Assembly: GCF_018332655.1 (NCBI RefSeq)
Contig: NZ_BOQL01000054.1
Span: 21,125-85,124, forward strand
Direction: 5' to 3'
Length of the DNA stretch: 64,000 nt
Source: Actinoplanes auranticolor
GTDB lineage: Bacteria; Actinomycetota; Actinomycetes; Mycobacteriales; Micromonosporaceae
Of the stretch, positions 8,551 through 17,437 are shown one piece after another. Below the pieces are notes generated by a model. That model was not told the origin of the DNA and searched no databases. It worked only from the letters and a program-made list of their open reading frames with translations. How positions within the stretch are numbered: position 1 is the first letter of the stretch; every line of letters starts with the position of its first letter. The position numbers and the translations under genes are program-made.

Positions 8551-8850
8551 GTGCTTCCTCGGTCCGGCGATGTCATACATGTGACGAAGGCGGCCAGCGT
8601 CCAATTCGCGGCGCCCATGCTTTTCCGGGTCATCCGGGTGCACGACTGGCCGACGTACGAGGGCTGGATCTGGCTGGACGGCTACGAGCTCAACGGCTCC
8701 GGCGACGCCGTCGAGCGCCGATCCATCTTTGTGCAGGTCGGCGGCCTGCGACAGGTCGGCAAGGCACCGGACCCGCGTACCCGTAACGGTCGCCAGCCCG
8801 GCATGACCACGGGCGCGATCCAGGCGCGCGCCCTGCGCGCCAACCGCTGA
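8551..8850 (+). CDS. Small conserved hypothetical protein
   Basis: A 99-residue soluble protein that looks like a compact beta-rich domain: VIHVTKAASVQF, MLFRVIRVHDWPTYEGWIWLDGYEL, RRSIFVQVGGLRQV. A basic tail follows. I do not know the family's function. The start GTG 8551 has AGGAG at good spacing, and the longer in-frame extension to 8338 lacks support. It converges with the PASTA gene 6 nt away. Confidence 0.65.
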   Translation: MLPRSGDVIHVTKAASVQFAAPMLFRVIRVHDWPTYEGWIWLDGYELNGSGDAVERRSIFVQVGGLRQVGKAPDPRTRNGRQPGMTTGAIQARALRANR

Positions 8851-8856
8851 CCGGAG

Positions 8857-9723
8857 TCAGTCCTCGTCCGGCTGACCGGCCGGCCCGGTGGTCGCTGTCT
8901 GCGTGGGGGTCGCGGGCGCCGTCGGCTCGGCCGCGATGATCAGCGTGATCACCGTGTCCGCCGGCACCTGCTGACCCTCGGCCGGGTCGCTGTCGATCAC
9001 GGTTCCGGCCGGAGATTCGCTGGTCACATAGCGCAGGCGGTAGTTCAGGCCCTTACGGTCGAGAGCTCCCCGGGCCTCTTCCGAGGACAGTCCCTTCAGC
9101 GCGGGCACGGTCACGTCGCTCGGCGTGGCGGGCGCAGTCGTCGTCGGCCGGGTCGTCGGAGGCTCCGTGGACGGCGGTGTGCTGGTGGGCCCGGTCGTCG
9201 CGGCGGCGGTGGTGACCGGCGCCGCCGGGGAGGGCGTCCCGCCCGGCGTGGCCTCGTCGCCGGTGGACTGCATGATCAGGTAGATGCCCCAGCCCAGCAG
9301 GGCCAGCAGCAGCAACGCGACGATGCCCACCACGATCGGCGTCCACCACCGGCCCCGCGGCTCGTCGGCCGGCACCGCCGCCCAGTCGGTGCTGGTGGCG
9401 TCGTCGTAGCCGGGGCGCGGCGGACGGACCCCCGCGCGGGCGGACCAGACCGCATCGTCGTCGTCGGCCCAGTTGTCGGTGCTGCGGGTGTGACGCTCTG
9501 TGCGCGTACCGTCGATCGGAGCAGCGGGAAGCACGGACGTGGCGTCGCTCTGCGGCGCTCGCGGAGTCACCTTCGTCGCGTCGTCGTCGGCGGCGGCGCG
9601 GGGCAGTAACCCGGTCGGGTCATCCTTTCGGGGACCGCCGATCGGGGGAACTTCCTCCTCGTCCGTGAACGGGAAGTACTCGCCCGTCTCGTCAAGGCGG
9701 CGGCGCTCGTCGTCGTCGGACAT
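8857..9723 (-). CDS. Single-pass membrane protein with one extracytoplasmic PASTA domain
   Basis: The 288-residue protein has an acidic cytoplasmic N-terminal region (about 1-150), a transmembrane helix WWTPIVVGIVALLLLALLGWGIYLI, a Thr/Pro-rich linker rich in TTAAATTGPTSTPPST-like sequence, and one PASTA domain starting at VPALKGLSSEEARGALDRKG. PASTA domains bind muropeptides or beta-lactams in penicillin-binding proteins and PknB-type kinases. Here no kinase or transpeptidase domain is attached, so it is a stand-alone PASTA receptor or scaffold. GGAGAGGATC upstream of ATG 9723 supports the start. Confidence 0.88.
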   Translation of the reverse strand: MSDDDERRRLDETGEYFPFTDEEEVPPIGGPRKDDPTGLLPRAAADDDATKVTPRAPQSDATSVLPAAPIDGTRTERHTRSTDNWADDDDAVWSARAGVRPPRPGYDDATSTDWAAVPADEPRGRWWTPIVVGIVALLLLALLGWGIYLIMQSTGDEATPGGTPSPAAPVTTAAATTGPTSTPPSTEPPTTRPTTTAPATPSDVTVPALKGLSSEEARGALDRKGLNYRLRYVTSESPAGTVIDSDPAEGQQVPADTVITLIIAAEPTAPATPTQTATTGPAGQPDED

Positions 9724-9829
9724 CGCCGGATCCTCTCCGTTCGGGCGTCCTCTGCCGCCAACCTAACCAATCTTGCTGCATCAACTCATTGATTCGCAGG
9801 CATCGTCACCGACGGCTACAGTGCCCGGC

Positions 9830-11755
9830 ATGGCCGACAAGGGCTGGACAGCGCGAGTGGCAGCCGCGGCCGGAGTGGCCGCGGGGACGGGCGCCGCCCA
9901 GCTCGGCCTGGGCTACGGACTGGGCGTGGTGGTGTGGCCGGCGGGGCCGGCCGACGACAGCGTCTGGCTGGGCAGCCTCGGCTGGGCGACCTGGATCGCG
10001 GCGAGCGCGACGGTGTTCGGCGCGGTGATCGCGGGCCGGCTCGGCCGCGCGAACGGCGGGCCCTGGCGCTTCGCGCTGGCGGCGTCCGCGGCGGTCGGCG
10101 CCCTGCTGACGGTCGCGCTGATCGCGCTCCCGGCCCGGGCAGCGGTACGGACGGACACCTTCTCACCCCAGACGATCGCCGGCGGGTACGCGGTGATCGG
10201 CGTGCTGCTCGGCCTGGTGATCGCGTACTGGGCCGTGGTCTCGAGGCCCGTGGCGGCGAACCTGATCGCGACGGCCGCCTGGCTGTGGTCCCTGGCCGTG
10301 GCGGCGGTCGTGGCCACGATCTTCTGGCACCGCCCCTCGGCGACCTACCTGTCGAGCTGGCAGTTCTTCTCCCCGGACTCCCCCGACCAGCAGTACGGCA
10401 CCATCTCCTGGCCGAGCGCGCTGCTGACGTTGCTCGCGGCGCTGGTGGTGGGGGTCATCGGCGCTCTGCCGGCGGTGCGCCGCGGTGACCTCGGGGTGGG
10501 TGCCGCCTCGTCCGGGGCGGTCGGGCCGTTGCTGGTGGCGGCGGCGTTCTTCGTGCTGGCCCCGCAGCTGACCGGGACGCCCGGGCCGCTGCAGTCGGCT
10601 TATCTGATCGCTCCCTATGCGGTGCTTGCCGGGTTGGCGGGGTCGGCGATGACGGTCGCGCTCGGCCAGCGCCGCGCTGCCGGTCGTGCGACCGGCTCCC
10701 CGGCGGGGATTACGGCCTCCCAGGCGGCCTCGCTCGCGGGTTCCCGCAGCTCAGAGGACCGTGATGCCGGAGCCGTGAGCGCCCGAGCTGCCAGCGCCGG
10801 AGCCGTCAGCGCCGGATCGGCGGCCGCCGCCCGATCACAGGACGCTGGGGTAGCGGCCGTCGGATCCGGGAGCGCGGCCGTTGTGCCGTCACCCCGGCCG
10901 GCGCCGAAGGGTCGCTCGGAGACCCAGGACCGTGCCGGATCGGACGCTTCCGTCACGCCTCCTGCGGCAGAGACCGGCCAGCCCCTCTCGGCTCCGGCAC
11001 CGGACGCCGAGCCCGGCCCGCGGCGGTCCTTCATGGATCGTTTTCGGCGCGGCAAGGCAACTGAGCGTGACGCTGAGTCCGCCGTCGACCCGTCGGCGAT
11101 CGCGACCGGACGCGCCAAGGCCCCCGCTTCCGCGACCGCCTCGGCCCCCGCTGTAGTCGCGGCACAGCCTCAGGCCACGCCCTCCACCGCCGCCTCCGGT
11201 CGCGGAAGGTCACGTCCCGCCGGCTCTCCCCGATCCGGAGTTCCCTCGGTCGACGGGAATGCCCGGCCCGCCGCCTCCACCGCTCCGGGCCGTTCCGACA
11301 GCCGCTCGACGGTCGCCGCACCGCCGGCCTCTCCCCCGATCGCGAAGATCAACGAAGCTCAATCGGGTGAAAAGCTGGCTCCGCAGCCCCGCTCCTCCGC
11401 AGCATCGGACCCCGATCCGCGGCCGGGACCGGCGAATACCGCGAGTTCCGATAAAACGCCCGCCGTGCCGAAGACCCCCGCGAAGTCCACAAAGGCGACT
11501 CCGGCGCGAGCCTCTGCCCAGGCGCCGGCTCCCAAACAGACGAGGTCGGCGGTCGGCAAAGCCACGACTTCGGCCAAGCCGGCCACCCCCAAGGACACCG
11601 CCGCGAAAGAAACCGGGCCGAGGCAGGCCGGGGTGAAGGGTGCAGAACCGGGGGATGCCGGCCCGTGGGCCGACGAGGCGGACACTGCGGAGCTGCCGGT
11701 GCAGGATCCCCGCCGACGGCCGGGGCGCCGCACCGGTGAGAACCAGACCGACTGA
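9830..11755 (+). CDS. Large multi-TM protein with a long disordered Ala/Pro/Ser/Lys-rich tail
   Basis: The first roughly 285 residues hold about seven to eight hydrophobic helices, for example LGYGLGVVVW, WATWIAASATVFGAVIAG, TVALIALPA, VIGVLLGLVIAYWAVV, LWSLAVAAVVATIFW and SALLTLLAALVVGVIGALPAV. The remaining 350 or so residues are low-complexity, cytoplasmic and basic near the end. No enzymatic motif is visible. ATG 9830 lacks a Shine-Dalgarno, but TACAGT at 9817-9822 ends 7 nt before it, with TTCGCA at 9793-9798 as a possible -35, suggesting a leaderless transcript. GTG 9821 is an alternative start. Confidence 0.7.
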   Translation: MADKGWTARVAAAAGVAAGTGAAQLGLGYGLGVVVWPAGPADDSVWLGSLGWATWIAASATVFGAVIAGRLGRANGGPWRFALAASAAVGALLTVALIALPARAAVRTDTFSPQTIAGGYAVIGVLLGLVIAYWAVVSRPVAANLIATAAWLWSLAVAAVVATIFWHRPSATYLSSWQFFSPDSPDQQYGTISWPSALLTLLAALVVGVIGALPAVRRGDLGVGAASSGAVGPLLVAAAFFVLAPQLTGTPGPLQSAYLIAPYAVLAGLAGSAMTVALGQRRAAGRATGSPAGITASQAASLAGSRSSEDRDAGAVSARAASAGAVSAGSAAAARSQDAGVAAVGSGSAAVVPSPRPAPKGRSETQDRAGSDASVTPPAAETGQPLSAPAPDAEPGPRRSFMDRFRRGKATERDAESAVDPSAIATGRAKAPASATASAPAVVAAQPQATPSTAASGRGRSRPAGSPRSGVPSVDGNARPAASTAPGRSDSRSTVAAPPASPPIAKINEAQSGEKLAPQPRSSAASDPDPRPGPANTASSDKTPAVPKTPAKSTKATPARASAQAPAPKQTRSAVGKATTSAKPATPKDTAAKETGPRQAGVKGAEPGDAGPWADEADTAELPVQDPRRRPGRRTGENQTD

Positions 11756-11756
11756 G

Positions 11757-13235
11757 CTAGTCGACCGGCCAGGTGTGGACCGGCTCGTTTGTCTGCTGCA
11801 GTGAGCTGTATCGAAGCAACATGTCGTGCAAAGCCGCCTGGCGGTCCAGCCCGCGGTGGTGTTCCGCGAACCACACCGCTTCGGTCTGCCACGTCGCGCC
11901 GTTGCGGCCGGTGCGGCAGCGACCTTCGATGATGCCGAGCAGCCGGTCGCGATGCGCCCGATCCACGCCGAACAGGCCGAGTCCGGCGTACGCCTTGGCC
12001 AGCAGATTTTCGAGCACCAGCTCGGTCACCTGGATCTCGCCCGCGCCCGGCCAGTACATCGTCGCCCCGATGCCGCGGCGGGCCGCGGCGTGGAAGTTGT
12101 CCTCCGCCGCGCCGAAGGAGAGCTGCGACCAGATCGGCCGGTCCTCCTCGGCCAGCTGCCGGACCAGGCCGAAGTAGAACGCGGCGTTCGCCAGCATGTC
12201 GACCACCGTCGGACCGGCCGGCAGCACCCTGTTCTCCACCCGCAGGTGCGGGCGGCCGTTCATCACGTCGTACACCGGGCGGTTCCAGCGGTAGACCGTG
12301 CCGTTGTGCAGGCGCAGCTCACCGAGGCACGGCACGCCGCCGGCTTCGAGGACCGCCACCGGGTCCTCCTCGTCCAGGATCGGCAGCAGCGGCGGGAAGT
12401 ACCGGACGTTCTCCTCGAACAGGTCGAACACCGAGGTGATCCAGCGCTCGCCGAACCACACGCGGGGGCGTACCCCCTGGGCTTTGAGCTCGTCCGGCCG
12501 GGTGTCGGTGGCCTGCTCGAACAGCGCGATCCGGGTCTCGGCCCAGAGCTGCCGGCCGTGCAGGTACGGCGAGTTCGCCCCCACCGCCACCTGGATCCCG
12601 GCCACCGCCTGGGCCGCGTTCCAGTACGCCGCGAACTTCTCCGGTGGCACCTGCAGGTGGAACTGCACGCTGGTGCACGCCGCCTCGGGTGCGATCGAGT
12701 CGTTGGCCGTCTGCAGCCGTTCGACGCCGCGGATGTCGACGCTGAACTGCTCGCCGCGGGCGCCGACGATCTGGTCGTTGAGGGCGCGGTACCGCTCGTT
12801 GGCCGAGAGGTTGGCCAGCACCAGGTGCCGGGGCTGCAGGGTCGGCAGGCTGCCGATGAGCACGATGGTGCTGTCCGCCTTCTTCGCCCGGTCCTCGGCG
12901 CGGCTCAGGCTCTCGAGGAGGTCTTCCTCGTAGTCGGCGAAGCCGTTCCCGGTGATCAGCCGGGGGCGGGCGTTGAGCTCGAGGTTGAACTGGGCGAGTT
13001 CGGTCTGGAAGGTCGGGTCGGCCAGGTTGGCCAGGACCTCGGCGTTGCGCATGGCCGGCTCGGCGTCCGCGTCCATGAGGTTGAGCTCGATCTCCAGGCC
13101 GGTCATCGGGCTCTCCGCGTCGAAGGCGAAGTCGTCCAGCATCAGCGCCAGTACGTCGAGGCAGCGCCGTACCTTCTGCCGATAGTGGACCCGGTCGTCC
13201 TGCGAGAAGACGACCCCTGAGAGGTCCTTACCCAT
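11757..13235 (-). CDS. Glutamate-cysteine ligase family 2 (GCS2-type) carboxylate-amine ligase
   Basis: ATP-dependent ligase of the GCS2 fold, which in characterised members joins glutamate to cysteine or a related amine. Supporting sequence includes GLEIELNLMDAD near residue 46 (glutamate/metal-binding acidic motif), FNLELNARPRLI, LVLANLSANERYRALND and VENRVLPAGPTVVDMLANAAF. About 492 residues. The actinobacterial substrate cannot be deduced from sequence alone. The start ATG 13235 is fixed by AGGAGG 5 nt upstream. The stop is 1 nt from the stop of the convergent membrane gene. Confidence 0.85.
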   Translation of the reverse strand: MGKDLSGVVFSQDDRVHYRQKVRRCLDVLALMLDDFAFDAESPMTGLEIELNLMDADAEPAMRNAEVLANLADPTFQTELAQFNLELNARPRLITGNGFADYEEDLLESLSRAEDRAKKADSTIVLIGSLPTLQPRHLVLANLSANERYRALNDQIVGARGEQFSVDIRGVERLQTANDSIAPEAACTSVQFHLQVPPEKFAAYWNAAQAVAGIQVAVGANSPYLHGRQLWAETRIALFEQATDTRPDELKAQGVRPRVWFGERWITSVFDLFEENVRYFPPLLPILDEEDPVAVLEAGGVPCLGELRLHNGTVYRWNRPVYDVMNGRPHLRVENRVLPAGPTVVDMLANAAFYFGLVRQLAEEDRPIWSQLSFGAAEDNFHAAARRGIGATMYWPGAGEIQVTELVLENLLAKAYAGLGLFGVDRAHRDRLLGIIEGRCRTGRNGATWQTEAVWFAEHHRGLDRQAALHDMLLRYSSLQQTNEPVHTWPVD

Positions 13236-13445
13236 CGTTCCTCCTGGCACGTTCGCGTGACGCTCTCACGGTATGTGCACCCGCTAACCGAGACCAGGGA
13301 CGAACCGGACACACATCAGCTCTGGGTGAGCACGCGGCAGCGCAACGTTTACCCTCGCACTCGCCCGATGATGCCGCCACTCGGATGGCCGGACACGGCG
13401 AAGCGCCGCCCGAACGGACGGCGCTTCCCTGCGGATCGGTGGAGG

Positions 13446-14021
13446 TCAGGCCTGGCGGATGGCCTCGCCCTCAATCTCAATCTTGACCTTCTTGCCGATC
13501 ATGACGCCACCGGACTCGAGAGCCATGTTGTAGGTCAGGCCCCAGTCCTCGCGGTCGATCTCGGTCGTCGCGCTGAAGCCGAAGACCTGCTGACCGTACG
13601 GGCTGGTGGTCGCGCCCTCGAACTCGACGACGAGTTCGACGGGCTTGGTGACGTCCTTGATGGTGAGCTCGCCGTCGAGCACGAACTCGGCACCGGCGTG
13701 CGACTTGATACCGGTGCTGCGGAAGGTGATCGCCGGGTACTTCTCGGCCTCGAAGAAGTCACCGGTACGCAGGTGGTTGTCCCGGTCGACATTGCCGGTC
13801 TGCACGCTCGCGGTGACGATCGAGGCGGTGACGGAGGACTGCAGCGGGTCCTCGGCGATGGTGATGGTCGCGTCGGCCTCGGCGAAATTGCCGCGGACCT
13901 TGCTGACCATGAGGTGACGCACCACGAAGCCGACCCGCTTGTGCGCGGCGTCCAGCTGGTAGGTGCCGGCGGCCGGGATCTGCAGACCCTCGAACTCGCG
14001 GGTGCTGGCGACGTCGGTCAT
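13446..14021 (-). CDS. YceI-family lipid/isoprenoid-binding protein
   Basis: YceI proteins are lipocalin-like barrels that bind polyisoprenoids or amphiphiles. The 191-residue protein has the typical start GTYQLDAAHKRVGFVVRHLMVSKVRG, a central DATITIAEDPLQSSV, and FRSTGIKSHAG and LTIKDVTKPVELVVEF strands. There is no signal peptide, so it is cytoplasmic in contrast to E. coli YceI. GAGAGGAA before ATG 14021 supports the start. It is divergent from the MarR gene, a frequent pairing in actinobacteria that suggests control by that regulator. Confidence 0.92.
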   Translation of the reverse strand: MTDVASTREFEGLQIPAAGTYQLDAAHKRVGFVVRHLMVSKVRGNFAEADATITIAEDPLQSSVTASIVTASVQTGNVDRDNHLRTGDFFEAEKYPAITFRSTGIKSHAGAEFVLDGELTIKDVTKPVELVVEFEGATTSPYGQQVFGFSATTEIDREDWGLTYNMALESGGVMIGKKVKIEIEGEAIRQA

Positions 14022-14122
14022 GACATTTCCTCTCGAAGGCAGAGCCAGGTTGTTGTCTGACGGAGCAACTATATGCCAAGCAATATTCCCCTTGTCAAGA
14101 GACCGCTGGTAAGCTGGCTCAC
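14022..14122. promoter_or_regulatory. Divergent yceI/marR promoter region
   Basis: On the minus strand a perfect TTGACA (14093-14098) and TATAGT (14068-14073), 19 nt apart, form a good promoter for yceI. On the plus strand TAAGCT (14110-14115) ends 7 nt before GTG 14123, consistent with a leaderless marR transcript. The region is notably AT-richer than its surroundings. A regulator bound between the two would affect both genes. Confidence 0.6.
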
Positions 14123-14620
14123 GTGGGTACCGACTTTGATGACTCCCGGTTCACCGCCATCGGCCTCTTCGCCGAGGCGTTCACCGGGTTGAGCAGCCGT
14201 TTCGCCGCGCAGCTGGAGCACCACCGGGTCTCCCCGGTCGAGTTCGAGGTGCTGATGCGGCTCGCCCGCTCGCCGCAGAACCGGTTGCGGATGACCGACC
14301 TGGCCGGCCAGACCTCCCTGTCCACCAGCGGTGTGACCCGGGTCGTCGACCGGATGGACCGGGGCGGGCTGATCCGCCGCGAGGCATGTCCCAGCGACCG
14401 CCGCAGCTCGTTCGCGGTCATCACCGAGGCCGGCCTGGCCCGGCTCGAGGAGATCCTGCCGGGGCATCTGGAGCTGGTGCAGCGCTGGTTCATCGACCAG
14501 CTCACCCCGGACCAGCTCGCGCAGATGCTGGAGTCGCTGCGGACCATCCGCGACGCGGTCAATCCGTGCGCGACGGCGGGCAGCTCGGAGGAGGACATAC
14601 CCGCCGTGCCGACCCGCTGA
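14123..14620 (+). CDS. MarR-family transcriptional regulator
   Basis: A 165-residue winged-helix repressor. It shows the MarR arrangement: dimerisation helix at the N-terminus, then FEVLMRLARSPQNRLRMTDLA, STSGVTRVVDRMDRGGLIRREACPSDRR (recognition helix and wing, two parts), and a C-terminal helical pair. Ligand unknown. There is no Shine-Dalgarno in front of GTG 14123. Together with the TAAGCT hexamer 7 nt upstream this suggests leaderless expression. Its divergent partner is the yceI gene. Confidence 0.9.
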   Translation: MGTDFDDSRFTAIGLFAEAFTGLSSRFAAQLEHHRVSPVEFEVLMRLARSPQNRLRMTDLAGQTSLSTSGVTRVVDRMDRGGLIRREACPSDRRSSFAVITEAGLARLEEILPGHLELVQRWFIDQLTPDQLAQMLESLRTIRDAVNPCATAGSSEEDIPAVPTR

Positions 14621-14864
14621 GCCGAACGGGGCGGTAACCGGCAGAAGTACCGGCAGAAGCTTCCTACCGCGTGGTCAAAAGCCGCCTAAACGCAGAAAAC
14701 GCTCGGCGGTGCCGGTTAGGGTGATCTCCGCAGGGGGACGCGGCGCGGCCGAGGCCGAAGGTGGGCAAACGGGGGTGCCTTCGTTCACGCCGCGTTACCG
14801 GGGCGTTGTGACGACCGGCGTGTGGGGGGCACATAAGCGCCGGTCGTCCGCGCCCTGGCGCAGC

Positions 14865-17324
14865 TCAGAGCCGCTCTTCGAGCCGGCGCAGAGCCTCCGG
14901 GCCGAGCAGTTCCCGCTCCCGGGGCAGCAGCGTGATCCCACCCGTACGGCACAGCCCGGCCAGTCCGGCCAGCGCCTCCTGCCGGCGATCCGGGTCCGAC
15001 GTGCTTCGCACCACGCCGACCAGCGCCTCCACCGTGTCCCGGGGATCATGGCCACCGGCGTACGCCTCGGCCGCCACCGTGAACCTCTCCGCCGCACGCT
15101 TCTCGTCGCCCTGCCGCAGCGCGATCGCCGCGTCGACGATCGCGGTCGGCCCGTCGGCGATCGCGTGCGGATCGGGCCCGCGCAGCTCGTTCAGCACGAC
15201 GATCGCCTCGGTGGTCCGCCCGCTCTCGGCCAGCGCCAGGCCGACCGTGGCCAGCACCCGGCGCCGATGGCCCGGATCTCCGACGTCCTCCAGCTCGGCC
15301 ATCGCGTCCCGGCCCAGCCGGGCGGCCTCCTCGAAGCGGCCGTCGAGCCGCTCCACCTCGGCCAGGTTCGCCGCCGCGACCGCCCGCAGCCGGTGCTCAC
15401 CACACCGGCTGGCCAGCCGGTCGACCTCCGCGAGCCGGTCCCGGGCAGCGCTCAGGTCACCTTCGCGGATCTCGTGCCAGGTGAGGTTGTTCTCCGCGAC
15501 GGCCATGTCCCGGGTGCGGCCGCTGCTGCGGGCCAGCTCCAGCGCGGCGGCGCCGTGCCCGCGGGCCCGCTCGTAGCCGCCCGCCGTCATCCACAGGATG
15601 GCCAGCTGGGTATGCGCGGTGAGCTGCCCCGGCACCTCGTCCAGGTTCGCGAAGTCGGCCAGCGCGGCCTCGGCCGAGCCGATCTCCTCGCTGCCCGAGC
15701 CGTGCTCGAGGGCGAGCTGGGCCAGCCCGACCTTCGCCCACGCCCGGACCAGCGGATCGGCGTCGGCCGTCCGCGGGTCGGCCAGCAGCCGGCGCAGCCA
15801 CTGCCGTCCGGTGACGTCGCGCCCTCGGAACCGCCACCACCGGGGCAGCGCGGCGGCGAGCCGCAGGGCGGTGTGCGGATCCTCGCGGGCCGCGAAAGTC
15901 AGTGCGGCGCCCAGGTCACCCGCGACGTCGTCCAACCGGGCGGCGGCCTCGGCGAGCCGGCCACCCTTGAGGTCGGGCGCGATCTCCTGGGCCAGGTCGG
16001 CGATCACCTCCGCGTGCCGCCGGCGGGCCGCGGGCAGATCGCCGTCGGCGGCCGCCCGTTCCAGGGCGAAGTCGCCGACGACGTCCAGCAGGCGGAACCG
16101 GAAGGCCCGGGCGCCGCGGGCGCTGAGCAGGCCGAGCTCCAGCAGGCGGTCGAGCAGGTGCACCGCGTCGGTGGCCGAGCTGTCCGCGATCACCGCCTCG
16201 GCCAGGTCCAGCGACCAGCGGTTGCGGAAGGTCGCAAGGCGGTGCAGGGCCCGCTGCTCCTCGGGCGCGAGCAGGCGGTAGCTGGCGGCGACCGCTTCCC
16301 GGACGGAGACCACGGCGCCGGGGGCCGGCCGGCCGGACAGATCGAGGACGCGGTCGCCGTACCGGTCGAGGATCTCCGCGACGGTCAGCACCCGGCCACG
16401 GGCGGCGGCCAGCTCGAGCGCGATCGGGAGGCCGCCGAGCCGCCGGACCAGCGCGGACAGCGGCGCCACCTCGTCGGGCTCGACGGCACCGCCGCGGACC
16501 CGGGCGAGCCGGTCGAGGAAGAGCGCGACCGCCGGATACCCGGCCACGTCGGCGAGCTCCGAACCGGCGTCCTCCGGCGGCGCGACCAGCGGCGCGACCG
16601 GCCAGACCCGCTCGGTGGGCAGGCCGACCGGGTGTCGGCCGGTGGCCAGGAAACGCAGGGTCGAGTGCTGGCGCAGCAGCCGGCTGAGCGCCTCGGCCAC
16701 AGCCTCCGAAGCGCGGTCGACCGCGTCGATGAGCAGCAGCGCGGACCGGCCGGCGAAGCGGGGCGCGAGGTCGTCCGGCCGGCCCACTCCGAAGACCGCG
16801 GCGACACTGCCGAGCACTTCCCCGGCGGTGAACCCGTCGGTGACCACGATGCCGGCGACGCCGCCCGGGTGCGCGGGCGCGACCCGGTGCGCCACGGTGA
16901 GCGCGAGACTGGTCTTGCCGACCCCGGCCAGACCGACCAGCGTGATGCCCCGGGGCCCGTCCGCCCGGGCCGGGGACAGGCGGGTGACCAACTCGGCGAC
17001 GTCGCCGTCGCGGCCGATCAGATCACCGGCCGGGGGCAGGCGTACGAAGCGCGGCGGCGCGGAGGCACCGGCCTGCTGACCGCGCGCGGCGGCGAGGAAC
17101 GCGAGCCTGTCCGCCCCCGCCAGCCCCAGCGCGGCAGCGAGGAGCTCCACCGTGGTCCGTTGCGGCCTGGACGCGCGACCTCGCTCGAGATCACGCACCG
17201 TCCGCACGCCGACCCCGGCGCGAGCCGCCAGCTCTTCCTGGGTCAGCTTTGCCCGCAGCCGGTAACTGCGCAGCACGGCGTCGAATCCCGGACCATCATG
17301 GTCCGCCCCGTGATCGGACGTCAT
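14865..17324 (-). CDS. XRE-STAND (NB-ARC)-TPR regulator, AfsR-like architecture without a SARP domain
   Basis: Large signal-transduction ATPase of 819 residues. Domain order: XRE helix-turn-helix (about 16-70, LRAKLTQEELAARAGVGVRT, then DLERGRASRPQ); NB-ARC ATPase from about 100 with Walker A GLAGVGKTSLA and Walker B SALLLIDAVD; a sensor-like RFLATGRHPVGLP; a winged-helix region with RRLGGLPIALELAAARG (GLPL-type motif); then TPR-like helical repeats from about 500 to the end. Such STAND proteins switch on ligand or ATP binding and often control secondary metabolism; the target here is unknown. The start at 17324 is within 40 nt of the first HTH helix. Confidence 0.88.
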   Translation of the reverse strand: MTSDHGADHDGPGFDAVLRSYRLRAKLTQEELAARAGVGVRTVRDLERGRASRPQRTTVELLAAALGLAGADRLAFLAAARGQQAGASAPPRFVRLPPAGDLIGRDGDVAELVTRLSPARADGPRGITLVGLAGVGKTSLALTVAHRVAPAHPGGVAGIVVTDGFTAGEVLGSVAAVFGVGRPDDLAPRFAGRSALLLIDAVDRASEAVAEALSRLLRQHSTLRFLATGRHPVGLPTERVWPVAPLVAPPEDAGSELADVAGYPAVALFLDRLARVRGGAVEPDEVAPLSALVRRLGGLPIALELAAARGRVLTVAEILDRYGDRVLDLSGRPAPGAVVSVREAVAASYRLLAPEEQRALHRLATFRNRWSLDLAEAVIADSSATDAVHLLDRLLELGLLSARGARAFRFRLLDVVGDFALERAAADGDLPAARRRHAEVIADLAQEIAPDLKGGRLAEAAARLDDVAGDLGAALTFAAREDPHTALRLAAALPRWWRFRGRDVTGRQWLRRLLADPRTADADPLVRAWAKVGLAQLALEHGSGSEEIGSAEAALADFANLDEVPGQLTAHTQLAILWMTAGGYERARGHGAAALELARSSGRTRDMAVAENNLTWHEIREGDLSAARDRLAEVDRLASRCGEHRLRAVAAANLAEVERLDGRFEEAARLGRDAMAELEDVGDPGHRRRVLATVGLALAESGRTTEAIVVLNELRGPDPHAIADGPTAIVDAAIALRQGDEKRAAERFTVAAEAYAGGHDPRDTVEALVGVVRSTSDPDRRQEALAGLAGLCRTGGITLLPRERELLGPEALRRLEERL

Positions 17325-17437
17325 GTCTCGAACCTAGGCACCCACGTCGATGGATGCCGACTTCAGCATGCAATTTGTCGAGTAACCGACGCTCCCGCCG
17401 TCGGATTTGCCGCAGAAACCTACCGGGAGTCCAAGCT

